Positions 43,089 through 52,218 of a stretch of DNA of 64,000 nucleotides are shown piece after piece. The notes beneath the pieces were generated by a model. That model did not search any database, was not told the DNA's origin, and was given only the letters and a program-made list of their open reading frames with translations. Made by a program: the position numbers and the translations under genes. Numbering within the stretch: position 1 is the stretch's first letter; every line of letters begins with the position of its first letter. Origin of the DNA: Endotrypanum monterogeii (Eukaryota > Euglenozoa > Kinetoplastea > Trypanosomatida > Trypanosomatidae); assembly GCA_000333855.2 (NCBI GenBank), contig CM007317.1, positions 584,793 to 648,792 on the forward strand. The letters are read 5' to 3'.

Positions 43089-43871
43089 ATGTCTTATTCG
43101 GCAATGACGCAGTTCAACCGCTATAACCACCAAGACAAATCCACGTGGTTAAATGCCGTCGAGAAGTCAAACGCGCCGCTGGAGGCCATAGTCAACCCGT
43201 CCATTCTGGCCGCAGACTTCTCCAACTTAGCTGATGAGGTGTCAAGCGTCATCTCACCGGCAGGTGGTGCTGCAGAATGGATTCACGTTGACGTAATGGA
43301 TGGGCACATGGTGCCAAATATCACCATCGGCCCCGTGGTGGTCGCCTCCCTCCGTGCGCGCTTTCCCCAGGTATTTCTCGATGTTCACTGCATGGTTACC
43401 AACCCCAAACAGTGGGTTCCTGCCATGGCGAAGGCGGGTGCATCAGGGTATACGTTTCACCTTGAGGCGACCGATGACAGTAAAGACGTTGCCGAGTTTA
43501 TTCGGTCGAATGGGATGCAAGTCGGTGTTGCGGTAAAGCCAGCAACGAACCTCACACAAGAGCTGAAGGCTCTCATCGAGGGTCACTACGTGGATCAAGT
43601 TCTTGTTATGACCGTGGAGCCTGGATTCGGTGGCCAGTCGTTCATGTCGGAGCGATTGAACTTCATTGCAGAGCTACGTCGCAACTACCCATACCTGAAC
43701 ATTGGCGTCGATGGCGGTATCGGCCCCAGCACAGGGGAGCAAGCCGCGGACGCCGGCGCCAATATCCTCATCGCCGGTACGTCGGTGTTCCAGGCCGCTG
43801 ATCGAAAGGTGGCCATCGAGGAACTTCGGGCGTCGGCGAAGAATGGCATCGTGAAGAATGCGACGGCCTGA
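43089..43871 (+). CDS. RPE: Ribulose-5-phosphate 3-epimerase
   Basis: 260 residues forming one TIM barrel. The enzyme interconverts D-ribulose 5-phosphate and D-xylulose 5-phosphate in the non-oxidative pentose phosphate pathway. All family landmarks are present: NPSILAADF (36-44), HVDVMDGHMVPN (66-77), DVHCMV (98-103), PGFGGQSF (178-185), VDGGI (207-211) and GTSVF (230-234). The expected metal-binding and acid/base residues are intact: His66, Asp68, His100 and Asp208. About 30 residues precede the barrel and make it slightly longer than bacterial enzymes. A second ATG six codons in (43104) is an alternative start. The C-terminus (ATA) is not a PTS1 signal, so glycosomal import by that route is not supported. 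Confidence 0.96.
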   Translation: MSYSAMTQFNRYNHQDKSTWLNAVEKSNAPLEAIVNPSILAADFSNLADEVSSVISPAGGAAEWIHVDVMDGHMVPNITIGPVVVASLRARFPQVFLDVHCMVTNPKQWVPAMAKAGASGYTFHLEATDDSKDVAEFIRSNGMQVGVAVKPATNLTQELKALIEGHYVDQVLVMTVEPGFGGQSFMSERLNFIAELRRNYPYLNIGVDGGIGPSTGEQAADAGANILIAGTSVFQAADRKVAIEELRASAKNGIVKNATA

Positions 43872-45245
43872 ACGGCGCTGCAGAAGACGGCCTAACCTGT
43901 AGTGGGCTGGTTTTTTTTATTATTATTATTTGATGTGTACGTTCGTTTTCCCCCCTTGTGCCAATCGTGAAGCGTGTGTAGTCGGCACACTCAGAAGCCT
44001 CACTTGACAGTGATTTTTTTGGAACGCCTCTCTGGTGCCAAACCGCGCAAGGAAAGAAGGCAAAGCGCATGGACGTTCCACTGGAACTCCCTACCCTCCT
44101 CGGAGATGTCCACAGTGAACCCACTGTTCGTCGCTGTTGCTTGGTGCTTTTTTGCCCCTTTTTTATGGCAAAGTAGACACAGCACATCTCTTATATTGAC
44201 CTATGTCATGTAGCCTGAGGTGGAAGCACACGCAGCAACGCCCCCCCCCCTCCTCCTCCTCCTCCGCGGAGTCGCAAATCAGATCCATCTTGTTGTTTTC
44301 CTCCAGCTATCGAAAGAATCCGTTTTTTCAGCTAGCTGTGATCCCCTTCTCGGGTTTCTCCAGACGCGTATGTTCGACTGGTTGATTAAGATCACACAAA
44401 CACAGACACACACCTACCCCTTCACATTTTTTTTGTGTGTGTTTTTCGTTTGACGCTTCTCAAGTTTTTACTTTTTCACGGGATAGGAAAGGGGGGAGGG
44501 ATGTTGCACCGTTCGTTCGACTTCTGTGGCGTACAGGACTCTTCATCGAGATACTCCAAGATGAGGCCAGAGAATGTTCAGCTGCTAAGCAGACACACAT
44601 ACGCAAGCCCACCGACCCCTTTGATCAACTGGAACGAAAAGAAAAACGCCAAGAGAAAGAGCGAGATAGGTAATCCTCCACGTGGAAGACAACATCACCC
44701 TGTTGTGGTGGTTGTGGTTGTTGTTGTTTTTTTTTTCTCTGTGTGTGTGTGTGTGCTTAACGACAAGACAGTATGCTTCGCGCATTGCAGCCCACATGGC
44801 TCAAAAAAAAAAAAAAAACTGTCGAGGGCAAAAGTAAAGGCGCCAAGGGTTGTTGAGGGTTTCACCCCCGACCCCCTATTCTCGCCTCTTTCACGACCAT
44901 GAATATTTATATAGTTCCTGGATGCTTAGAATGACGCGAGCAACAGCGAGATACCTTTTCACTTCCTCCCTCGGACCCAAGCATGTGAACGAAGAGGTAT
45001 CGTCGACACAGATACCTGTACAGGAGGGCTGCGTGTTCCTGGCAAGTGAACTACGGCAAAACTTCTTTTGTTCACCGGCTTATCGGTGCTCTCTCATTTC
45101 GAATTGAGCGAATATGTCACCTACATCCCCCTTTTTTGATGAGCCCACCCCTCCCCTTTCCGCTCTCTTCTGTTTTTTTTTTTTGCACGTGTATCAACCA
45201 GTGTTCGCGCTTGGCTACTCCTCTGCTCCTTGTTTCCACTCAGTT
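43872..45245. other. Intergenic region
   Basis: No supported gene. It contains a TTATTA run just after the epimerase, TG tracts, poly-A and poly-T runs, and a polypyrimidine tract (about 45147-45184) with an acceptor AG at 45201. Confidence 0.7.
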
Positions 45246-46781
45246 ATGTGGCGTTCGACTCTGTCTGGGTCGTTGCTCGGCTGCCCCAAGCGAAGTTTGC
45301 GGCGAAACCTACGGAGCAGCAGGTATGCCAGTGACACGCATGCGCCAAACCTACAGTACTCAGCACGGCAGGTGACGACATCCTCCGTTACACTTGGCCC
45401 CGCCATGGGGCCCACCACAACTACTAGCCCCAGTGAAGATCCACTCCTGTGTGATGCTTCTGTGTCAAAATTTTCAGCTCAGCTTCTCTCGAGTCCGCAT
45501 CGTGACATCACTCACGTGCCGTATGGAGACTGGCTCACACTTTACATTGAGGCACGTAAGCACTGGCACTCGCTCAAGCGGGCATCCACTCTTGCTTCGT
45601 CTGCTGCCTCTGGGAGATGCAAGGGGGTGGGAACGGAACAAGAGTTGATACTAGTCGCCCGTGAAGAGCATGCGAAACGAAGTATCGATGCCCTACTGTT
45701 GAGTAGCTTGTTCGCCCGTCACTGGACAGAGGTCCAAATCACCACTCCCGTTGATGCCTCCTCCAGCTCAACGTATCGGTGGTGGTGGCACCCTGACTCT
45801 TTTCTCCCTACCGTGGACCCAGTCGTCCATCCAGATGGCGAGAACGTCTTGCCTCTCCTGGAGTTATGCACGCCATCTTTTTTGACGGAACCGTTGTTGG
45901 GCGGGAGTCATCTGCGCCTCTGGATGGAAGACACTCGCTTCCCCTCCGGTATGACAGATATAGGAAGCGCAGTGCACAAGGCAGCGGCGTTGCCAACAGC
46001 TGTTCTCCCCTTCTCCTCCTTGTGGGTGATAAAGCAAAGTGCTTACTGGCGGCCATCCGCCGCCGGTGCTGATTGCGACAATATTGGCTTAGACGGCAAC
46101 AGTCGAGAAATCACCTCCTCCTCTCTTCAGGAGCGACAGGCCCGTCAAGCACTTCTGCAGTCAGTAGACCAACTACTTCAGCTGCAGCGCGATGCGACGA
46201 ATTCTCACAAAGGCACGTTGGGTTCTACTGCGGATAAGCTTCAACGCGTGTGCGTTCTCTCCCCTACGCAAGAATGGGACCTCTTGTGCTCTCTTCCTCG
46301 ATATCGACAGGCACTGTGCGGACCAGCTCGCGGGGCCTCCTCCACAAACACTAACGCACCGAATCAATTCAACGCCGCTAACGTATCACCACCTCGCTGG
46401 TTGTCACTGAGCTGCTTATGCAATGACACCACTGCACGACTTGCCTACTGTGCGCACACGCTCGACTGGCTACGCAAGCTAAAGGTCATCACAGACAAGC
46501 TAACGACAAAATCCCCCCCTGCTTCGATCCGAGTCCTCTCGCCTTCGGACGAGCATGCGAGCTTCCGCAAATTTTTTCTCTCCTCGCTGCACGAGCAGTC
46601 ATGCATGAAAGCCTCACTTCAGACACGACACGCTGCCCGTCACCAGTCTTCCTCATCTGTCATCTCTGGAGGGTGTTTAGCGGGATCTGTTCATGAACAA
46701 GCGCGCAAAGGATGCAGCGACGCGGTGCGGCGCATGTCAAATCGAGAAGAAAACATCCGCCAGTCCTTCTCTACACACTGA
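45246..46781 (+). CDS. Unrecognised protein with a likely mitochondrial presequence
   Basis: 511 residues from the ATG at 45246, which lies 45 bases after a candidate splice acceptor. The in-frame ATG at 45114 would encode a poly-T-derived Phe run and lies before that acceptor. The N-terminus (MWRSTLSGSLLG, then KRSLRRNLRSSRYAS) is rich in Arg and Ser, lacks acidic residues for over 30 positions, and looks like a mitochondrial targeting signal. The body has DWLTLYIEARKHWHSLKRAS near residue 95, a Trp-rich patch (YRWWWHPDSFLP) and a basic Ser-rich tail. I recognise no family. A trypanosomatid-specific mitochondrial ribosome or RNA-processing factor is plausible but only a guess. Confidence 0.7.
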   Translation: MWRSTLSGSLLGCPKRSLRRNLRSSRYASDTHAPNLQYSARQVTTSSVTLGPAMGPTTTTSPSEDPLLCDASVSKFSAQLLSSPHRDITHVPYGDWLTLYIEARKHWHSLKRASTLASSAASGRCKGVGTEQELILVAREEHAKRSIDALLLSSLFARHWTEVQITTPVDASSSSTYRWWWHPDSFLPTVDPVVHPDGENVLPLLELCTPSFLTEPLLGGSHLRLWMEDTRFPSGMTDIGSAVHKAAALPTAVLPFSSLWVIKQSAYWRPSAAGADCDNIGLDGNSREITSSSLQERQARQALLQSVDQLLQLQRDATNSHKGTLGSTADKLQRVCVLSPTQEWDLLCSLPRYRQALCGPARGASSTNTNAPNQFNAANVSPPRWLSLSCLCNDTTARLAYCAHTLDWLRKLKVITDKLTTKSPPASIRVLSPSDEHASFRKFFLSSLHEQSCMKASLQTRHAARHQSSSSVISGGCLAGSVHEQARKGCSDAVRRMSNREENIRQSFSTH

Positions 46782-47547
46782 ACACACGTTTGTCGAGAAA
46801 GACGCCTGCGCACGAACGATGCAGCAATAATGCTATTTTTTTTTTTCTCCGGGGATATTCGTTGTTCTTCGTTGCTCTACCGAGTCCCAAATTTCGAACG
46901 GCAAAGACATCCGTCTGTGTGTGTCTGTGTTTCCTCTGGTCTAACTCGTTAGTATTCCCCAAAAGAATACTCCTGGAGACGATGCTTCGCTCTGTGAAGA
47001 AAACGTCTTTCGTGGTTTACGATACCTCAGAGAGAAAAAAAAAATTGTTTGGAATGAAGATAAGCAGCGTGCAGCAGTGGGTGGAGTCATGATGGATGCC
47101 CATCTTCAAATGGGGGCCTGCCAACAACATTCTTTCTTCTGTTGGGTAAGCAAAAACAAAATATGTCATACCACTTTCGTTTTATGGAAACGATCGCCAC
47201 ATTAACCCCCCCCCTCTTGGTGCTTCAGCTGCACTGAGCCCAGCTAGCGGGGGGGGGGGAGGAGCGGAGAAGGATCGCATAGCCTGCGTTGAAGGAAAGG
47301 ATAGCTTTATCTTTCGCCTCTGAACCCCACCCCTCCCTTATGAACGCTCCCCTCGGTGCTGATCTCGCTCTTCGACGGTACTCGGTCTCTCCCCCACACA
47401 CATCCCTCATCCCCAATCTATCTACACTATAGCCCATCCAGTGCCCAGAAAGATTTCTTTTTCTCAGGGAGAACAACAGTATTCACATATCTTCCAGAGT
47501 TGTGACCTGAGCTTTCCGCCGCGTCTGTCGCTCCCTGCACTGGGCGA
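46782..47547. other. Intergenic region
   Basis: No supported gene. It has poly-T, poly-C and poly-G runs and a candidate acceptor (TTTCTTTTTCTCAG, ending 47467) 80 bases before the next ATG. Confidence 0.7.
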
Positions 47548-49299
47548 ATGATGCCGTCTCCTACCATGACTGCACAGGCAGGACAAGAGAACAGCAACAG
47601 AAAATCTGTCAACTCCTCCACATCTTCCGCAACTGCACCACCGTTTGATTTTCATACCGTCACGTGTGTGACGTGGTCAGCCTCAGGTCGAAACATTGGT
47701 GTTGGCACGACAGACGGGTTTCTTATCTATAGTACAGAGCCTCTTCTCAGTCATCTGAGCGGCACCTCCGCCTCTCGTAGCCTCCTTTCCAACTCGGCCG
47801 AAACCTCGGATCCGCAAGCCGCAGACGTGCACCACGCCATGGTCCAAGAAATTTGCCGTTGCGCTGTGTACGGTGGAGTAGGATTAATGAGTCTGTACAA
47901 GCAGTGCAGTCTCGTCGCCTTTACTGGAGTCCAACGCCGCAGTGCAGCAGCGCGAATACAGCTGGCAGACATCAGTCTTCCAGCTACACAGGACCTCTAC
48001 ACATCCCCCGCGCCTCCATGGTCACCGACTGAGGGTACACCTCCCAGGCCCCGCCGCAAACCATGGCCTCCGGAGGAAGATGCAGCGGCGGCGCGATGGT
48101 ATGAGCGGTGGCGGGTCTCGGTCTTCGCCAACAGTGCAAGTTCTGCAGCCACAACAGTAAGCCCACTCGCCTTTGTGGAATGTCCACAGACAGTGGTGGG
48201 GCTTAACTTTTGCCCTCATGCCGTAATTGCCGCTACATCTGGAGATCCCAAAATATTCGGGTCGCACACTCTTCATGTCTTTGATCATCACCTGAACCCC
48301 CTCTACACCCTTCCTGTGTATCCCCCTAGCAGCAACGCGTACCTCAAGGACATGATCGCCATCGCGGAGACACCGAGGCTGTCGAACGGTGCAGGAATGG
48401 TGGTGCAGCGTTTGCGCATACTCCTGCCAGGTGAAAAGAGGGGTGAAGTTCGCCTTCTCACCTTCAAGGAGTCGGCGATGGCGCCATCCTCCTTTGAGGA
48501 ATCTACGAACGACACCGACGCATACCATCACGGGCGCGCCTACCAACAAGGGTATGGTGACACGCATCAGCTGGTGGACAAGGTGCTTCACCAAGCACCA
48601 CTGCGCGCAGTCGCCATCACCGAGGATGGAAGAAGCGGAGTGTCCATGAGCGAGCAAGGCATGCACATTCGAGTTCTGGACTTCGTCGGAGACGACAAAA
48701 TGATCAACAGGCTCACTCTTGATCGAGGTCGCCTGCCTGCGGTGGTCGACACCGTCTCACTGGCCATTGTCGCTGTACCGCAAACGCACCCTTCGACACG
48801 GAGCACCACGGCCGCGACGTCGAATACCCACGAGCGATGCGGCAGCGTTGACAGCAACACACCCGCTCACGCCAGTGAGGCGGTGCACGACATCGTGGTG
48901 TGCCTCACAAGCTCAGGCACAACTCACATATTTGGCTGTGGACTTCAGCAGGTGCTCTTCTATCACAGCGACAAGAGTCTGCTACCAAGAGCTGGTTATC
49001 CATTCTCCTTTTCTGTATGCTTGCCGCCCCTCCTCGTGAAGAAAGGTGTCGCTTCCGTGCTTGTGGTGCGCAGTGATGTAGCAACTTCTGCGGTACACTA
49101 TCTTCCCCGACACGAACATAATGCTACCACGGGAAGGAGGCTCGACGGCAGTACACATATGACTGATAAGGCTCCCAGCAACTTCTTTGTATTCCAGCTA
49201 AAGTACCATGGAAGTCATGGGGCAACTGCGCCATCAAATAGGGTAGGTGGCATATGCAAGTATACGGCATTTCTCTGCTACACGCTTGCCGCGCATTGA
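47548..49299 (+). CDS. PROPPIN (Atg18/WIPI-like) beta-propeller protein with an altered FRRG motif
   Basis: 583 residues. The first blade reads VTCVTWSASGRNIGVGTTDG followed by FLIYSTEP, the usual opening of Atg18/WIPI proteins. Another blade has PLRAVAITEDGRSGVSMSEQG then MHIRVLDF, matching the conserved A-x-S-x-x-G-T-x-I-R-V-[FW]-D segment. PROPPINs bind PI3P and PI(3,5)P2 through an [LF]-R-R-G loop that comes soon after; here the equivalent is LDRG (residues 391-394), so the first Arg is replaced by Asp. Insertions between blades make it longer than typical 350-450-residue family members. The family acts at autophagosomal and endosomal membranes. Phosphoinositide binding may be weakened or changed here. 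A generic WD40 protein is the main alternative. Confidence 0.75.
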   Translation: MMPSPTMTAQAGQENSNRKSVNSSTSSATAPPFDFHTVTCVTWSASGRNIGVGTTDGFLIYSTEPLLSHLSGTSASRSLLSNSAETSDPQAADVHHAMVQEICRCAVYGGVGLMSLYKQCSLVAFTGVQRRSAAARIQLADISLPATQDLYTSPAPPWSPTEGTPPRPRRKPWPPEEDAAAARWYERWRVSVFANSASSAATTVSPLAFVECPQTVVGLNFCPHAVIAATSGDPKIFGSHTLHVFDHHLNPLYTLPVYPPSSNAYLKDMIAIAETPRLSNGAGMVVQRLRILLPGEKRGEVRLLTFKESAMAPSSFEESTNDTDAYHHGRAYQQGYGDTHQLVDKVLHQAPLRAVAITEDGRSGVSMSEQGMHIRVLDFVGDDKMINRLTLDRGRLPAVVDTVSLAIVAVPQTHPSTRSTTAATSNTHERCGSVDSNTPAHASEAVHDIVVCLTSSGTTHIFGCGLQQVLFYHSDKSLLPRAGYPFSFSVCLPPLLVKKGVASVLVVRSDVATSAVHYLPRHEHNATTGRRLDGSTHMTDKAPSNFFVFQLKYHGSHGATAPSNRVGGICKYTAFLCYTLAAH

Positions 49300-50326
49300 A
49301 GTATGGAAACAGAAGTGCTCCTATAGATGTTTTGCGATTCTCTGAGGCGCTAGGCGCCAGCCTCTGCTCTTGCATGCTTACACTAGTAATATATATATAT
49401 TTTTTTTTTCACCTTTGCTTTTCCTTGCATTCTGTGCTTTGAGAAAAATTTGTGTGTGCGTGTGTGTTGTCATCGTTGTGGACATTGCTGCTTGTCCGTC
49501 AGAAGAACTCTTCCTCGGTCTGTGAGCCTGTGCGAAAAAGTGCCCTTAAAATGAATATTTAAAAACGCCTTGTGTCTCTTACTTTTGGCCCTCCGTACCC
49601 GTGCCAGTCCCGACCCCGTCCCTCTTTTTTTTTTTTTCTGAACCACGTACCCCTTGGTAAAATTTCCGCAGCACTTCTTTACTATCTTTCTCTTTTGTGT
49701 TGTTTCTTTGCTGCTACCCTCAGCGTGCACACGCACACTCGCACACAAGCTCCTTGTGACTGCGAGTATTTTGCTATCTATCTGTTTCGACTTTACATTA
49801 CTTGCTGCGCTGCTGCCTGCTTCTTTCATTCGAAAAGACAGTCAACCACAAAAAAAAAAAAAAAGCGTAACGCACTCGCGCCGATGTCTTGGGATTTTTT
49901 TTTTTCATGAACCACTGTGGCGGACAACCTCCAGGACCCAATGCCTGTCGGCGAGGTGGCCAAGCTACGACTCTAATCCCCCCTTTCCACACATTCTGCC
50001 TTTAGGCAACCGTGCAACATAGCCTCTCGCGGCGCCAATGACCGGACCTATCCAACCAAACCCAACCCCCCTTTCCCCTTCCTCACTTTTAACCCACCAC
50101 TCCTTTGAAACCACCCTTGTGGTGGTCATTTTTATTTTGGGGGAAAGAATATTGATATTTTTTGGGTGTGTGCACGTCAATTTTTTTTAAAGACAGAGAA
50201 TCGTCAGTTGTTTATTTCATTCATCTTTTGTCCACACACACACACACACGTGTTCCCCCTCCCTTCACCCCCCTCGTCTTTCCACCACCCCTTTCTTTAC
50301 CCTCCTTGCATCTCAGAAGCGGCAAA
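49300..50326. other. Intergenic region
   Basis: No supported gene. It contains short TA and TG tracts, poly-T runs and a CA repeat (50235-50250). A C/T-rich tract runs into an acceptor CTCAG at 50316. Confidence 0.7.
50255..50316 (+). promoter_or_regulatory. Trans-splice acceptor of the dehydrogenase gene
   Basis: A tract of about 55 bases that is nearly all C and T ends in CTCAG at 50316, only 10 bases before the ATG at 50327. It excludes the longer in-frame ORF that begins at 50162. Confidence 0.6.
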
Positions 50327-51307
50327 ATGTTCTATATTGACACCTGGATATGGACCCTGGTGTGCTACATCTGCGGATGGTTGGGCCTCTTCAGCGTTTT
50401 GACCTATCTTCTCGCAATCGCTCTGCAGCAGATCGCCATACGCTTCCCACAGGATTTGGCAAAAAAATATAAAGCGCAGTGGGCTCTCGTTACTGGATCT
50501 AGCAGTGGTATTGGAAAGGCCATTGCCGAGAAACTGGCTGGCCAAGGCATCAACGTCGTGCTCGTAGCTCTGGATGACAAGACGCTGGCGGACACCTTCG
50601 TGGAGATCCAGACGAAGTACCCACAGGTGCAGTTCCGAAAGGTCGGCGTAAACCTGGCTGCCAAAGACTTCGGGTATATGGAGAGTATCATCAATCAAAC
50701 GGACGACATTGAGATCCCGCTTCTTTTCAACAACGCGGGCTACATCAGCACCGGCCTGTTCGTAGATACAGACCTCGAGCGCCTGCGCAGCAACCTGGAG
50801 TGCAACGCAGGATGTGCCGTGCCAATCACGCACCACTTTCTTCGCAAGATGATCGCGCGCAAGTCAAAGGGGCTCATCACCTTCACCTCGTCCGCTGCGT
50901 GCTACCTGCCAGGACCGACAGCCACCATGTACAGCCCCTCTAAGGCCATGCTCACGAATTTCGCTACTACCATCGCAGCAGAAAACCACGACGCTGGCAT
51001 CGATGTCGTCGTCATTCACCCGTCCCCTGTCAATACAAACTTCTACAAGAACGAGGGGCCAAGACTCGACTCTCTCAAGGCAGCCCAAAAGGCTGCAGCC
51101 TCACCGATGAACATCGCAGATCAAATCTTCGCCTCTGCCGGTCGCCTAACCGTCTGGGATCAAGGCAACACGTGCATGGTCTTCCGCCTCATCAACAAAG
51201 TGATTGACTTTCAGATCTTCACAGAGCTGGTCACTCGCTTCGCCTACATGAACGGAGATCATCAGCGTCTGGCGAGAGAGTCGAAGCTGCGCACCGGTAA
51301 GGCATAA
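50327..51307 (+). CDS. Short-chain dehydrogenase/reductase, membrane-anchored (17-beta-HSD12 / 3-ketoacyl-CoA reductase type)
   Basis: 326 residues from the ATG at 50327, 10 bases after a strong splice acceptor. An N-terminal hydrophobic anchor (about 7-36) precedes a complete classical SDR Rossmann domain. The NAD(P)-binding TGSSSGIG motif is at 56-63 and NNAG at 135-138. The catalytic Ser is in TSSAA (188-189), with Tyr202 and Lys206 in YSPSK. The membrane anchor followed by this domain resembles the ER 17-beta-hydroxysteroid dehydrogenase 12 / very-long-chain 3-ketoacyl-CoA reductase group, which reduces 3-ketoacyl-CoA during fatty-acid elongation. That assignment is by layout; the exact substrate cannot be read from the sequence. 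No C-terminal KKxx signal is seen (ends RTGKA). Confidence 0.88.
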   Translation: MFYIDTWIWTLVCYICGWLGLFSVLTYLLAIALQQIAIRFPQDLAKKYKAQWALVTGSSSGIGKAIAEKLAGQGINVVLVALDDKTLADTFVEIQTKYPQVQFRKVGVNLAAKDFGYMESIINQTDDIEIPLLFNNAGYISTGLFVDTDLERLRSNLECNAGCAVPITHHFLRKMIARKSKGLITFTSSAACYLPGPTATMYSPSKAMLTNFATTIAAENHDAGIDVVVIHPSPVNTNFYKNEGPRLDSLKAAQKAAASPMNIADQIFASAGRLTVWDQGNTCMVFRLINKVIDFQIFTELVTRFAYMNGDHQRLARESKLRTGKA

Positions 51308-51440
51308 AAATGCGTGAAGCCAGCATGGTCAGAGAGAGAAAAGTGTGTATTTCCCTCTTCGTTTTCTGTTGCACCCTTTAAGTTCACTGCAGAGGAAAGG
51401 GGAAAGATAATGCGCCGCTACTTGCGCAATACCCATATAG

Positions 51441-51510
51441 CCTCCTCCTCCTCCCCCCCCCTCCCCCCTCCCCCCCCTCCCCTCCCCCCCCCTCCCTCCT
51501 CCTCCTCCTC
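51441..51510 (+). repeat. Homopyrimidine mirror-repeat tract
   Basis: Seventy bases of only C and T: CCT units at each end around C-runs broken by single T. The arrangement is roughly mirror-symmetric. It begins 134 bases after the dehydrogenase stop codon. Confidence 0.9.
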
Positions 51511-52157
51511 GCATATAAGTGTATACATGGGGTTGTGTGTGTACGTGTAGAGAGGCCAAAATAGTCAACTGCAGCATACGAAAGCAATCACACATCCAAA
51601 CACACGCACCCAACATATGGAAAAGAAGTTGATTTTGCTTATTTTTTTTTCTTTCTTTTTTTTTGGGGGGGGGAATGTGCCCAAAGACGCGCAAAGAAAA
51701 GTCAGTGAAAGCAAGAAAACGGCGGAAACTACACAAGTCCGGTGATTGCACACCCATTTCGGCGCATACGTATGCTTGTAAGTAAACACCATCGCGGAGC
51801 AGGTGCTTCACACTCCTATCTGTCCCCCAACTCGTCGACTTTTTGTGGTCAAAGGTCTGCGCTGTAGCTGAAGATTGACGTGCTCGATTCTTGAGACCTG
51901 CGAAAGAAAACATTTGTCACAAACTGCACAGAAAAAAAAAGGGGGGGGAAGGACAAGGATTCTGATAAGCGACACATTTGGCAAGTGTTCTCTGTCTTTT
52001 GCCCATCCTCCCACACCCACTTGCTGCCAACATCTGATCACGCTTCTTCACCACCACCTCCCTATGCTCTCGGTATCACTCAGTACACAGGATACGTTAT
52101 CCTTTCTTTAGCACTACGCTGGATGTCACTGGCTGAGATACTCCTCACTGTTGTGTG

Positions 52158-52206
52158 ACTCTGCCTCCACATCTTTTCCCTCTCCGTATCTTCCGTTTTC
52201 ATATAG
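52158..52206 (+). promoter_or_regulatory. Trans-splice acceptor of the TruD/PUS7-like gene
   Basis: A C/T-rich tract ends in CATATAG at 52206, 12 bases before the ATG at 52219. Confidence 0.5.
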
Positions 52207-52218
52207 ACGGCAGCCATC

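Larger units (their letters stand above)
51308..52218. other. Intergenic region
   Basis: No supported gene. It contains a 70-base all-pyrimidine tract (51441-51510), poly-T/poly-G and poly-A/poly-G runs, and a polypyrimidine tract before the next gene. Confidence 0.7.

Noticed and set aside
44435..44902. Plus-strand ORF of 155 codons before the putative mitochondrial protein
   Set aside because: It encodes Val runs from a GTT/GTG repeat, a Cys-Val run from a TG repeat and a Lys run from poly-A, all repeat-derived; it is judged non-coding.
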